A stretch of 64,000 bases of DNA from Rosellinia necatrix. Lineage: Eukaryota; Ascomycota; Sordariomycetes; Xylariales; Xylariaceae. The notes below the pieces were generated by a model. It saw nothing but the letters and a program-made list of their open reading frames with translations. It had not been told where the DNA came from and did not search any database. Positions 13,852 through 25,648 of this stretch are shown here, piece by piece. The position numbers and the translations under genes are program-made. The stretch's first letter is position 1; each line of letters starts with the position of its first letter. Location: NCBI GenBank assembly GCA_021209875.1, contig JAGYVD010000002.1, positions 1,922,001 to 1,986,000 of the forward strand. The letters run 5' to 3'.

Positions 13852-15509
13852 TTGGAGGTGTGGATTGCGATTCGAAAGGAGGACGACAGGAGAAGAATGT
13901 GGTCGAGTCCACCCGTGCGTAGCTATCTCTTGAAAGAAAGAGGGAGTGAGTGACAGCTCAGCGCCCTGGGCAGTGTAGGATCTTCCGAATCAGATGTACC
14001 GGCATGGATGATTGGTGCGTCTCGATATGTGGGAGACCGGTAGCATGCAAGTATGAGGATGGAGGTCTGTACATCCACCCGTCTGTGGTCTGCGCTGGCT
14101 GCAGTAGACGAACCAACAACAACAACTGTCGGAGGCTGTCGATTGGCGAAGAAATGCAAGAGGCGGGTGGAAAAGTAGGGGGCTGCTTCGTCTAGGCCAG
14201 GGCCAAACTAGCGCGGACTAGCAGAGCCGGTCGAAGATCCACACCGCATAAGCCGCATCGGGTGGGGATAACGGGGGATTTGAGATGCTGGCCGCTCGTG
14301 ACTGGCTCTCGCCTCCGCCGTACAGTATCGCGGAAAGAGGGACTGTATACATATGACCGAGAAATCACAACCAAGCAATAACGACCGAGCAATAGCAATC
14401 GAGCAATAACAACCGAGCAATAACAATCAAGCAATAACAATCGAGCAATAACAATCGAGCAATACTGTGTGCAACATGGCATGCGCTTACTTGGAACTAC
14501 CAACTACCTTAGGTACCGTACCTACCTAAAGTACTTACATACCGATCACATCACCACGACGATGCATTTCTGCCTGTTTTAATTTCTACCTTTTAAAATG
14601 TGACAAATAAAGTGACCACTCCGGAGCCTCGTCGGTGAACGCCAGGCTTATACCGATGCGAGTGGCTAGGTTAGGTAGGGGGAGACGGCATGGTGCACCA
14701 GTCCTGCACATGTAGGACTAAAAGCCAAGAAAGCACCAACGATTTCCATTCAGATCGTGACCACATGAGTCGATGGTCACTTTATGCTACCTACTTAGTA
14801 GGTATGAGGTGCGCCATACTCGTCCAAGTGTCCATCGCCACAATTTATCACTTAATCTCAGGCCAGACGTTCAGGTCAGACGTTCAGGTCAGGTCAGAAG
14901 CTGGGCCCCAGTTTAGCGGTTAGCGCCTACCTACACTATAGAGATACCTATTCTCCCAGAAAACCCTCTTATCGGACGACCTCGAGATCATCTCCAACAC
15001 TGCCTACCCTGTAGAGACTCCGCCTTTGTGCGTGTGTGACACCACCTTTATCATGCCCAGGACCTCCAGTTTTGCGAGGCTGTGTGCATTTAGCAAGGGC
15101 AATATCGCTGTTTCTTCATCATTTTGTTAAATTATGCATAATAATACCTGGTATAGAGCATTTGATACTGCTAAGGTAAAGTGCGCCCACGTCCTGGACC
15201 CGTCCAATTGGACAAAGCACACCGCTCATCGAGGTCCCAGCGTACGCTGCAAGCCTTGGGCCAAATCCCATCAAGCGTTTTTATGTTATCCGTCCAAAGC
15301 CTTTCGGCCCGTTGGTTGCCCTGGGCACAGCCAATAGCGCGTGCTCGTGAAATACATCTCAACCACGATTTTCCACACACCACATAGGGTTATATGGGAG
15401 GAGGCGAGACGAAAGCGGGGTTGCCATACGCAATAGGGGAGAGGTTTAAAGGATGGATATGCGCTGAATAAGTCATTACCGTGTCGCTATGTCGGCCGAT
15501 AGGGAGCAA
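13852..15509. other. Intergenic region between CorA-like gene and PKA
   Basis: Holds the upstream region of the CorA-like gene and the 3-prime end of the kinase gene. It contains a 14-base minisatellite (14373-14465) and ACCT-type motifs near 14505-14540 and 14925-14950. Short open frames occur, but I recognise no gene. Confidence 0.65.
14373..14465. repeat. 14-base minisatellite
   Basis: About six and a half copies of a CGAGCAATAACAAT unit with point variants (AAGC for GAGC, GAC or AAC for AAT). Confidence 0.9.
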
Positions 15510-17134
15510 TCAAAATTCCAAGAATAAGTTATTGTACCTGCCCATGTTAGCCGCTTGGTCGCATAACGGGCCACAGCGTCCATTAACTCACTCATCATTC
15601 CCGGGCTGGCCATATTTCTCAGTCTCTTCTGGATAACGATCGAACTGGCTCGCGTCGCCGGAACCTGCCTTGACAGGTGGTGTATATGGCGCATCAATAT
15701 CTTTTCTCGATAACCGGTCCCATGTGACTTCCGCAAACCACGGATGCCCTTTCACGTCTTGGGAACCGCCATACAAGTTCCCCAGCCTCTTGGTGAGATC
15801 GGGCGTAATGAGTCGTTCGAGGAGGTCTTGCGCGTCTTGGTGTACGTATGCTGGGTATTTTACCTTCCCTTTGAGAATATTTTCATATATTTTCATTGGC
15901 GAGCCGTTGTCCCAAAAGGGTGTATATCCGCAGAGCATTTCATAGATTAAGATGCCAAGAGACCACCTATTCGGCGTATGGGGTCAACATCTTCACCACA
16001 TGGCCACTGAGCAACATCACTTACCAGTCAACCGACTTATTATAGCCTTTGTTAGAGACGACTTCAGGAGCCAAATAATCGGGGGTGCCACATAGTGTCC
16101 ACGTCTTATCTGGAACTCGCTTCGCGAATCCAAAGTCCGTTATTTTCAGATGTCCATGGCGGTCTAGGAGCAAGTTCTCGGGTTTAAGATCTCGATAAAT
16201 AATGTCTCTCGAGTGGAGATACTCGAGCGCGAGCGTGACTTCGGCAGCGTAGAATTTAGCCACAGGGTTGGGGAACCGCTAATTCTAATCAGTATACTCT
16301 GGTCTAGGTATAAAGGGGCAGGTCGGGGACTTACGCCCGACTTCCTCAGCAAAGAGAATAGCTCGCCACCTTCCACGAAGTCCATGACCATATAAAGATT
16401 CCTGGCGTCTTGAAAGGTTCCCCACAACGTAATGAGAAATGGGTGTTTCACTTCTCCTAACATTCGTCTCTCGTCATTCGTATGTTCAACTTGCTTCATT
16501 TTAACAACCTGAGCCTTCTTCAAGACTTTCACGGCATAAAACCGTTGATTGTGCTTTGACTGTACTAAATGAACGCGCCCAAAGCTTCCCGTACCCAACG
16601 TCCGCAGCAGATCGAAGTCGTGAAGCGAGTATTTACCCTTTGTTACTCGAACTTCTGATGGGTATGTCGGAACTTGTGCCGGCACCTGCGCCTGTGTCTG
16701 TGGGTGTGGTTGAGACGTTGCATGATGACCTATTCCTTGGTTAGAGGGCAATCTGCCATCGGGTTCAATATAGAAGTCATACCATCGGTCTGAGGCGGAT
16801 TTATTAGGTTATTGATACTAGGTAAGTTGTGTGGCGCCACCATATGACCCGGGCTGGGTGATTGCTGGATCCCATATGGAACAGCCTGATGAACAGCCGA
16901 TGGATTCATTTGGGACCCTCCACCAGCCGACACCGATGTACCGTTAGTTTGGATCGTTGACTGCGATTGGGACGGAGCAGTCGAATTAGATGGTGAGCTA
17001 GAAGGGATGGTATTGAAGCTCTCGAAAGCTCTGGCGGACGTCACGGGCGTCACGGGGCTCGAAGGCTGACTCGAAGACGGGTCGTTTTTATCCTCCCTCG
17101 TCCGTTTCTTCTTAAGAAACCCTAAAGTCGGCAT
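15510..17134 (-). CDS. cAMP-dependent protein kinase catalytic subunit
   Basis: Ser/Thr kinase of the AGC group, released from its regulatory subunit by cAMP to control growth, carbon sensing and morphogenesis. Five exons keep frame: 17134-16783, 16735-16335, 16278-16025, 15966-15592 and 15537-15510 (469 aa). Residues 1-150 are a Ser/Gln/Pro-rich low-complexity extension starting [11 protein letters not shown], typical of filamentous fungi. The kinase domain has GTGSFGRVH, the ATP lysine K187 (FYAVKVLKK), catalytic Asp281 in [11 protein letters not shown] at 299-301, and activation-loop Thr312 in [10 protein letters not shown]. The tail [10 protein letters not shown] followed by the tiny last exon (EYNNLFLEF) gives the hydrophobic motif of AGC kinases. 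LLRKSGRFPN carries Gly where I would expect Gln; this is at an exon junction and may be real. Confidence 0.94.
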
Positions 17135-18437
17135 ATGTTATGACGTAGGTGGAGGTCGGGTCCGGACCTGTGAGGTCGCTGGATCCAGTACTCTCTTGGG
17201 TTGGGGGGAAGGGGCTGGATATTGTAGAGCCTCTTGAGGCAACCGAACACCAGCAAGTCAACAATGAAGTCGGATGTAAGGGGACCAAGAGTAGCCAAAG
17301 AGCTCCTGTCGCGCGTGGAGCAGGGGCAGCTGGGTGAGAAATGGCGACCTGTAGTAGGAATATAGTCCGGGGATCAATACATTGGGATAGGGCAAGCGCA
17401 ATGCTCTTTCGGGGTGCGAATACACGGCAATCGAAGTGTCTAGGGAGAGTTTGCGGCACAATCGGTGGTAGCCTTTCGGTGGAATTAGGTAATGTGTGGC
17501 TTATAACCGGCCTTTTTTAATGCAAGAACTGCCACGCTCAAAGCGACGATCGAGGCTGGGCGCTTTCAGCCGCCGCGCAAGAAGTCGCTGCACAAAGAGC
17601 TCAGTTGTTGTACATGGAGTCACCACGCCAATTGGCTTGTGCAGGCGTGTAATCAGGCACAGGATGCCTTCTCCCAAAGAAGTCCGACACAGTGTCCCGT
17701 GCCGGCGTAGAGACGGGCACGAGAAAGGGAGGGGGACAGAGAGAGAGAGAGCGATAGAGCGACAGAGAGTCGGCTGTGACCCGGGTCGCATACAGGTTCG
17801 CAGTTCGAGATCGAGACGGCAGGCAGGGAACGGCAGGCAGGGAGCGGACGATGGCAGCTCCGAAGCTCTGGCGGGGAAATATGGCGTCTGCGGCACACTG
17901 AGGGGGGAGCAGCTAAGCTGAGGTCAATAAGTGGTAATAGGAAGCAGGCAGTTGGCCGCCCAGGTACATGTATGTTTAGAGATCCGAGCTATAGTTGGAG
18001 GGGCCTATGGGGGGAAAAAGTTCGATGATGAGGAAAATGACGACAGATAGACGGCGACAATAGTGGGCAGCTCTAGTCACCGAGTGGACGCTATCTTTCC
18101 TGCCTTACCTAGGGGGCATACAGTAGGTAGCTAACCTCAGGTAAGTAAGTAAATACTAAGAGAGAGCGGGGGAAAGCCACACATCAAATTGTGCCAGAAT
18201 AAGGTACCTTCTACGATGGGGTACGGGACAACTGGTACTAGTAGCCTACCCACTCCTTTGTAACCCACCTGAAGTACAAGTAAGTAACCTACCTACCAGT
18301 ATTTAATCTGGTGGGCACCTGAATCCTAGATCGTTCCCCTAGAGGCACCCAACCACAGGTCTCAGGTAGTATCCTATTGCCCAAGGCTATAGTTACACAG
18401 ACAGGAGTAAGTATACACTAGGTATAAATCCCCACGA

Positions 18438-18504
18438 CTACCTACCTAGGTACTAATCTACCTAGGTAGGTTAGGTGCCTACCTACCTACCTACCTAGGT
18501 AGTG
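18438..18504. repeat. CCTACCTAGGTA palindromic repeat cluster
   Basis: Several copies of ACCTACC and its reverse complement GGTAGGT meet at CCTAGG, making perfect short palindromes; the end is a run of CTAC units. Confidence 0.85.
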
Positions 18505-19394
18505 TAGGAGAATGGGAAATAATGATAATTGATAGGCAGCACCAGGGGATACTGTAACTATAACAATCCCATTTGCGACAAGAAAGAAACACCAAGACAT
18601 GGATGTCAGACAGCACCGACTAGCCCACATATTGGTAGACTGACACGTGGGGGATTTTAAGATCCTTGTGCCGTTCTCTCGCAAACCACAGCGCCGCCGT
18701 TCCGTCCAGTCTATCCCATTTGGTGTAAGTCAAGACGGAAGGCGTCTCGCCAATGGACACAGAGCGCATTACAATTACGAGAACAGCCGACGCCAGAGAT
18801 GAGTGCATCTTTGCCGTTCTGGGCACCTCAGTCCACTACTGCCAGTCTAACAGGGACGAACAAGCATGCAGCATACGCATAATACGCATGTGCGCATGCA
18901 CGCGCGCTTCCTCGGCCGGACTGCCCTGCTCGTCACCTTCTGTCTGTCTGGGCATGGCGCAGAGCGGCTTGGCTGATACGAGTGGTGCTGTAATAAGTCA
19001 TGGTTCCAACTCCGCGCCTTGCCTTCCTGAGTAGCCTGCCGTGTCTCGTGCCTGCTGTGTGTACCTAATCCTCACCGAACAGCGTAGCGCAGCTTTCATG
19101 GTGCAAAGCGATAAGCGATGACGCTCAGGCGAGCACATGATATGACCCCATAACTAAACCACAGAAACGAAGACGGATAGGCAAGCCGGGAGAGTTGACC
19201 ATGAGCCAACACCACCTTCAAGTTGCGACGCGGATCCAGCCGAATCAGCCGCAAATACTACCTCGCAGATATTGTTACATATGTATTTTGATGCCTGCCC
19301 TTCGCTTATAAAATGTAGGGGGCTATCAACGACATCGTATTTCGATAATATCTGGATCACACCCATGGTCAGACAGGGTAAAAGCTGTGGTTGG

Positions 19395-19565
19395 CGGCCT
19401 ACCTAAGTATGTAGGTCGCCCGTCAACAGTAGGGCATCCATGCTAGTGTACCCAGGTAGGTAGGCGTAGTACTACATTATGTACAGTTATACACACAGGT
19501 TATTGCCCCAACTAGGTATGTTTCCATCCTCCTACCTAGGAGGTACCGAAGGCAGGTAGGTAGTT
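19395..19565. repeat. Scattered ACCTA/TAGGT motifs
   Basis: Repeated CCTACCTA and TAGGTAGG words, including the palindromic context ACCTAGGAGGTACC. Confidence 0.7.
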
Positions 19566-20140
19566 GACCCCTTGAACCTCAATCCTTACACTACCTAGTG
19601 AATCTGTCGCTCATACAGGCAGTGGTCAGTGTTTATTTGGGTGGTTAGGTGCCAAGAGTCAGCTCTCAAGCATTTAACGGTCATCGACTAGCAACTTCAG
19701 AAAATATATTCAAGTTCTTTCGCATAATATCAAAGCTATTCATATCCATTAAATAATTCCATGATGGTGCATCGCACAATAGGAGGATTGGGCATGTCCA
19801 GTTCATTTTCAGCACTTCCCGAAACAGAATAGAAAGACGAGATATGAAGGCAAAGTCAAGACTCTCTTCAGGCCGATTTTGGCGTCTGGACACTTTGAGC
19901 CCAAGCGCCTCGTCATTCATAACTTGTTGTATTGAGTTTTGCGTATCGTACTTGTTTTACATGGCCGATCGACGCCTCCATGCCCCATCATTCCGTAGTT
20001 AATCGCGAGACATCACGACACACAGTGAATCCAAAGCTTCCTATTTGTGTTGTTGGTATATACGCAGGTTGCCATCCTCTTCCGCTCAAACCCATCTTGA
20101 GATCTGTCGCTGCTCCGGGATAAAAGCCTTTGTACTGCAT

Positions 20141-21242
20141 CTAGAATCGATGGCTTCTCTTTTGGTTTGCCCGATAGGCCGTGTACCCGACGTATCCGCC
20201 ACCGACGACCAGGAAGAAGAGGATGACCTTGAAGAAAAACCAAGTCCAGCTACCACCGCCACCCTGGGTTGGGGCTACCTTAAAGCCGTTGCCTCGGCCA
20301 GACGTACTAGGCTTGCTGGACGAGCCACCTGTGGTATAGAGGTTCTTGGCATCGATAGAAATAATTTCGTGGTTGTCGCTCAGTTCACCCGTCTCGGCGC
20401 TGAAACCGAGGTAAGTCACGGAGGGGATCGTAGGCGGTTCTTTGGTTTCGAAGCAAAGCTGCCATTCGTCTTCGTTCTTATACATGAGCTCCAGCTTTAG
20501 CGATTTGTCCTGGAAGTACGTCAGGCGCAGTTTCGTCGGCGTCTTAGAGTTGCGAAGGCCGCGGGCCGAGCAGCCGGCTAATTCTTGGTCCTTTCCGTCG
20601 TTGTCCTTGTTATAGGAGGTCTTGCCGTCGCCAACCATGGCCATTACGTATGGGAAAACGGTTCCCGGTCGATTGTTCTTATAGGTATCAAAGAAGATGC
20701 CCAGGCCCTCAAAGTTATTTTTATGTCCAAACACAGGCCCAATCTCGCCGCGGTCCTTGGTCAGCCACATAGCAAAACCATCGCCAAACAATGAGTTTTT
20801 GCCGTGGATTTTAAATTCGACTTCGATCTCCCAGTTCGTCGCGGTCAGGGGGACCCGAGAGAATAGCCATCCATTTTGTGAGGGGCGCTCGGAGGATAAA
20901 CGGATGTATCTGAGAATCGACTATTAACATCCGCGTCTTCCCACGACAGTCTTATGCTTGCGCTCCCTGCGCATTAGCGACGGTGACATACGAATCTGTC
21001 CGAACAACGGTATCTCCGCCAAAATCGTACCAGCGACTTGCCATATCGGAGTCGAGATAGGGTTGTTTTAAGGTGTGGGTGCGGAGCTGTAGAGCCGCAA
21101 TCCGTCAGTAGAGCGGGAGGGCCAGCCGGGCCGGCAGCGCATTACGAACCTGAATACTCCGAACGTTCCCATCTTCGGCGCGATCAACAGCAGCCCAGGC
21201 GGTTGCCGCCAGCCATAGGGCCGACAGGGCCGTAAAGCGCAT
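20141..21242 (-). CDS. L-type lectin cargo receptor (Emp46/Emp47/VIP36 type)
   Basis: Type I membrane lectin that carries glycoproteins between ER and Golgi. Three exons fit: 21242-21150, 21086-20992 and 20909-20141, giving 318 aa. The N-terminus MRFTALSALWLAATAWA is a signal peptide. The luminal L-type lectin domain follows, with WEIEVEFKIHGKN, the FGDGFAMW core, and GLGIFFDTYKNN, which includes the metal/sugar-binding Asp-Thr-Tyr segment. A Ser/Gly-rich stalk precedes one membrane helix (WFFFKVILFFLVVGGGYVGY), and a short basic cytosolic tail ends in HRF. The tail lacks a KKXX retrieval signal, but the aromatic C-terminal residue would fit COPII-type export. Length is shorter than yeast Emp47 because the coiled-coil stalk is missing, which resembles VIP36/VIPL more. 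Confidence 0.9.
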
Positions 21243-22097
21243 TTCGCCCGGCTGGTTGAATAATTACAGGTTGAGAGGGAATGGAAGAACGTAAGGGGGG
21301 CAGACAAACGAAGATATGCAAGGTACAGTCTATTCTGTACGTGGGGATAAATCGGGAAAGAAAAGGAACAATGTGTAAGAGGGCTCGACTGAATGGGGGC
21401 GCGAGGCACGAGGCCAGAGGATAAAGTTGGTGTTGGAATTAAAGCCCGCTGGGCCAGTGCAGTGAAGAAGCTCACAGTTCCAAGCCGCAGTAGTACGAGA
21501 TTATGAGTTGACTGATAGCTGGCCTTTCCTGCCTCGCCTCTAACAGGCGAAAATCCGGGGTCTGTTGCCCAATGACAAGGCGCATTGAAAGCAAGCTCCC
21601 CTTGCCTAGCGTGGCCTAGTGGTGCTATTTCGGCTCAGAATGCGTAAGCCACACACAGCATGTGGGTATTCACATGTTTGCTGTGGCTTTATCTGCGACC
21701 CGTACCGTTCAGTGGGTAGGTCTCAGGCTCATATGTACTATATGTGCATATGTATGTACATAACTATCTAACCTAACTCGAAGTTAGTGTCCACTAGAGC
21801 GTTACGTCAGAGGCATGTACGGCACTCATGGGCCAAGACTGCCCAGGTGGTTCCGCCGTTTTAGCAAATAGCCCACCAGCCAAAGCTAGGGGGATCATTT
21901 ACGCATCACATCATTTAACCTTGCACCACAATATCGAAATCGCTGCGCATCGCATCGCAACGCATCGCATCACAACGCATCGCATCACATCCCATTTCAT
22001 TCTTAAAAGTCCGGGGTTCAACTGTCACGAGAAAACTATAACTTGAACCCGTTCATCTTTCTTACTTCATGCTGAATGGAGTAGCCCTTCAGCCGAG
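21243..22097. other. Divergent promoter region, lectin and LMBR1 genes
   Basis: The two flanking genes point away from each other. The region has a CGCATCGCAT-type short repeat near 21945-21990 in the leader of the plus-strand gene and TATGTACATA words near 21730-21765. No gene seen. Confidence 0.65.
21945..21990. repeat. GCATCGCATC short tandem repeat
   Basis: Alternating GCATC and ACGCATC/ACATC units upstream of the LMBR1-domain gene. Confidence 0.8.
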
Positions 22098-24247
22098 ATG
22101 CTGCAGATAGCGAGCAGTCAGTCGCCCGTTGGCTCCATCATCTTCGCATGCGTCGCCCTCGTCATCCTGTCCGCCGTCGTTCTGCTGATCCTCCGACGAT
22201 ATCTGACTCTACGGACAACGCCCGCCTACTTACTCGTTCCCGTCTTCTTTGGACTGTGGCTCCCCGCGAGTATCGTCCTTCTCGTTCCGATCGACCTTGC
22301 CTCCAATGCTAGCCCCGACGATGAGACCATCAGGGGCATCTGGCTCCCTCACAGGGCCTTGTTAGTCGCGTGGAGGATATCGTATTGGCTTACATTTACC
22401 CTGACATGGTATATTGAATCGATCGTTTCCCTATTAGAGGCACGTATTGATGCGACACACACAGGTTCATCTTCCCTATCTTCGCCGAGTACTCCGATGC
22501 TGGTTACCGAGAACCCAAGGACCGACTAATATACTCCCTACACCAAAACGCCCAGTACTACGCCATCGTACTTGGATCAGGAATTATCGGGCTTGTGTAC
22601 TTCTTCGTCTCCTATGGGCCGTCTTTTACATCCCTAAAGGGGTTGATCATGGCGCTCGCCTATTGTTGGGGGCTGATCCTAGCCATATACCTTATGGGGC
22701 ACGGCTTGGTTGCGATTCCGCGGAACCTAATCAGGAACGCGAGCGCAAGCTCTCGACTTAGGCGGCTGCAATCCAGGGCCCCCAAATTATACGAAAACAT
22801 GGAGGACGCCATCCTGAATCTAGAAGATCTGGAATATCAGGTATCCGAACTCAGTAAGCGGAAGACAGGCAGTGCTAGGGACTTTCAGGACTGGATCGAG
22901 GAGCTTTCGGACCTATGCAATATTCCCGAGACACGACCGCGAAGCGCCATTCCCCGCGAAAACGACGGCCGTATCATACCCACGGTTATCACCGAGAAGT
23001 ACCTAGCGCATTTGACCAGTCAACTTATACGCGCAAAACATGCAAAATCTCGCTTTGTTGACGAGTGGGACCGCTTACTTCATGACGCTTCACGGACCCA
23101 AGCGATACTGGACTCGTCTGCATCAAAAAAGCTCGATTTTGGCGGTGCCTCCCCGTCTTCGTCAATCCTGGAGAGACTAACGATTCTCACCCCTTATACC
23201 CGATATTTATTGCACCGACAAATCATTCCGTATGCTCGCATCCTTCTCGGTGGCTTCTTAGGCCTAGCCTCAATTTGCATCACTTGGTCGGAAGCGGTGA
23301 AAGGGGCCTTTCCGTCCCTATCTGTGATTCGATTTACGGTTGTGCACCACTGGACCGGCGATAGCGGCCGGGTTGGGTTCGCCGGGCAGCTAATTGCGGC
23401 ATTATGGATATTATACATGTGCTCAGCAGCATTGCACACCGTGACCGAGGTGAAGGTTTGGCGCGGCCGGGCCCTCGTCAGACGCAACACAGCACACGAA
23501 TCCGCGTTTTGGTATGCTGGCCAAGTCGCGAGGCTCAGTGTGCCACTCTCTTATAACTTTATTACCTTGATGTCGCCGAAAATATATATGAAAACCGTAT
23601 TCTATAGCCTTCTCGGGAAATATATCGACCTCACACCCCTTGGCGATTGGTTTGACAATTTGTTTCCCATAGTTGTTCTGCTGCCTGTTCTCGCAACACT
23701 ATTCGGGCTATACGGCAAGGTGAAGCGGCTCTTTGGATTCGGAATGGACATCGTAGATGATGGAGAGGACGAGAGCTCAGCAGGGTACGGAACGGGTTCT
23801 TGGCGGGAAGGAAGGGTACTAATTGAGCGTGAGCTGAATGGAACATCGATCTCCCGACGGCTAGAAGAGGCCGCTTCTGGTCGGACGCAACCCATTTTGA
23901 CAGTTCCATCAAACAGAACCGAAGGAACCAGGACACCCTTTGCCACTTCTCCATCGCTGCACGATACCCCTGCACGAAACACAACAGCCCGAGGGCGGCC
24001 GATAACCACGGTCACCCCAGAGCCAGAAGACGATGACAACTTCTTCACCACCCTTGGCCATCGGTTTAAGAACACAATAGACACTATCGATACGCCAAAG
24101 TGGATTCAGGAAATTGGCGATGGCTTCAAGAAGCCGAAATGGATGGGTGGCGACGATACCGAGGCCAGCGGGAGCGGTAGCCGCAGTGGTGCCGGCGACT
24201 CGGATATACGGAGATGGTTCGGAGGCGATGGACGGATAAGGCTGTAA
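22098..24247 (+). CDS. LMBR1-domain multi-pass membrane protein (LMBRD2-like)
   Basis: Two exons, 22098-22408 and 22465-24247, splice in frame inside LTW|FIFP to give 697 aa. Hydrophobic helices open the protein (IIFACVALVILSAVVLLILRR), with more around residues 30-190, a cytosolic coiled-coil loop (YENMEDAILNLEDLEYQV), and a further group near residues 360-520. The LMBR1 family is recognised from LVAWRISYWLTFTLTW plus FIFPIFAEYSDAGY and the YNFITLM segment. The C-terminal 170 residues are disordered, rich in Ser, Thr, Arg and Gly. Homologues in animals are linked to receptor signalling; the fungal role is unknown to me. Frame and family are clear, biological role is not. Confidence 0.9.
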
Positions 24248-25648
24248 AACACCACTAGCATTGCATGTTCAGAATACGGTTTTAGAGTGGTAGCGCCAAC
24301 TGCCCAATTGTATATATATATATACCCTTAATCTTAATCACTCGGTACATCAATGCCCGGGCCGTTGTCTTTGCGCGCACAATTAGCTGTGGAAGGTATC
24401 ATCCGCGTAGCTCGCCGGAGGCCTTTGTATTACCCGTAAAGGCAATTGATCCATAAGCAACAGGCAATGCCGTAAACATATCAGGGGATGCCGAGAAAAA
24501 GTAGTGAACACGTTCAAGAGGCGAAAGAACGGAATTATCGACCGCCCGGTTCTTCCCGTCTCAGGTTCTTTCTAGGTAAGTATCTAAGCTCGGTCTTATG
24601 GTCGTAGAACACGACCCGGATATTGGAGGCAGCCATCCGCCGAGACGAAGTGTAATGTTACATTTAGGTTGGTCATTCGGGAGGTACGTAAGCGTTCGCG
24701 ATTCTAACGTGAAAGTGTGTCGCTTCGCCTATCACTTTTATTGGCATCTGACCGTGTGTACCATTGGATTATCGCACAGGTGCTCCGTACGATGGGATGG
24801 GAGGGAATCGCCAGATGTATCAACCCGACTATAACCAGCCCGCTGCTCTCCAGGACGTCGAGCTCTAGTATCTATCTAGCTAGCCTCCGCTTCTAGTACC
24901 TATATATCCTATAAATTTTTAATAAAAGTTGTCACCATTAATATGCACATCATCACTTGGGTCAATCCTCACTTGGGTCAATCCTCACTTGGGTCAATCC
25001 TCACTAGGAGGCGGGTTGGTACGGTCAACAACCGAGAAGCATGAATTAAGTCTACCGTGACTACTAACTATGGCAGGTGAAGGAAGTACTGGGTACACAA
25101 ACACCGGAAAGAACGCAAACCGAAACCAGCCAAGCAGTCGGTCCGTCAGTATCACGTCTTCGGCCAGATCATTAGGTGCTAGTCCAGTAACGTCTGTCCA
25201 TCCATCCATACGAACGACGATCCTCTTTTGTCTTTCCTGAGCGAAACGAAAATGCAAATGTTGTTGACGATGAAACGAGACGGGTTAGGAAGAGGGAGAA
25301 AAAGAGACAAAGCCATATTACAACCCCCTCGATTCATCGTCTTCCTTCCATGAGCCCGTATCAATGTACGCGTGTTATGCTAAGTGGGCGAAATCTCTCA
25401 CGTCGTAGTTGTCGTGTCGAAGAGTTGGAAAACCTAAAGACTGGCAAGAGCCAAGATGGATATTGTGTAGGCCCCCAATTGGAGGCTAATGAAGGGCTGA
25501 ATGGCAATTGGAAGATGATGCCTTTCACGCCGTCGTATGTTGACTTATTAGCCATCCATGAACAATTTTCCCGGGGTGTGCACAAAAGTAAAACCAGTGA
25601 ACCCCGAAAAACAGCCTTTGTGTAATCCTCCTCTCGACGAACGAAAGC
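24248..25648. other. Convergent intergenic region with 16-base tandem repeat
   Basis: The 3-prime ends of two genes meet here. A 16-base direct repeat lies at 24954-25005 and a TA tract near 24309-24324. Small open frames on both strands (for example 25350-25625 plus) overlap the GPI protein's likely 3-prime UTR and show no domain. Confidence 0.65.
24954..25005. repeat. 16-base tandem repeat, three full copies
   Basis: Three perfect copies of CACTTGGGTCAATCCT starting at 24954, 24970 and 24986, then a partial fourth (CACT). Confidence 0.93.

Larger units (their letters stand above)
17135..20140. other. 3 kb gene-poor region upstream of PKA
   Basis: No recognisable gene. It probably contains a long PKA leader and promoter. 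Dense ACCT/AGGT motifs lie at about 18110-18505 and 19395-19565. An ATG-started 79-codon frame at 19920-19681 (minus) lies just downstream of the lectin stop and is more likely 3-prime UTR. A 141-codon frame at 17496-17921 (plus) has no family resemblance. Confidence 0.6.

Noticed and set aside
14373..14465. CRISPR-like array
   Set aside because: Units are contiguous 14-mers without spacers, in a eukaryotic genome.
17496..17921. Plus-strand frame upstream of the PKA gene
   Set aside because: Arg-rich translation of purine-rich leader DNA (GAGAGA runs) without a domain.
19681..19920. 79-codon ATG frame downstream of the lectin gene
   Set aside because: Same strand and just past the lectin stop, so most likely 3-prime UTR; no family recognised, though a small gene cannot be fully excluded.
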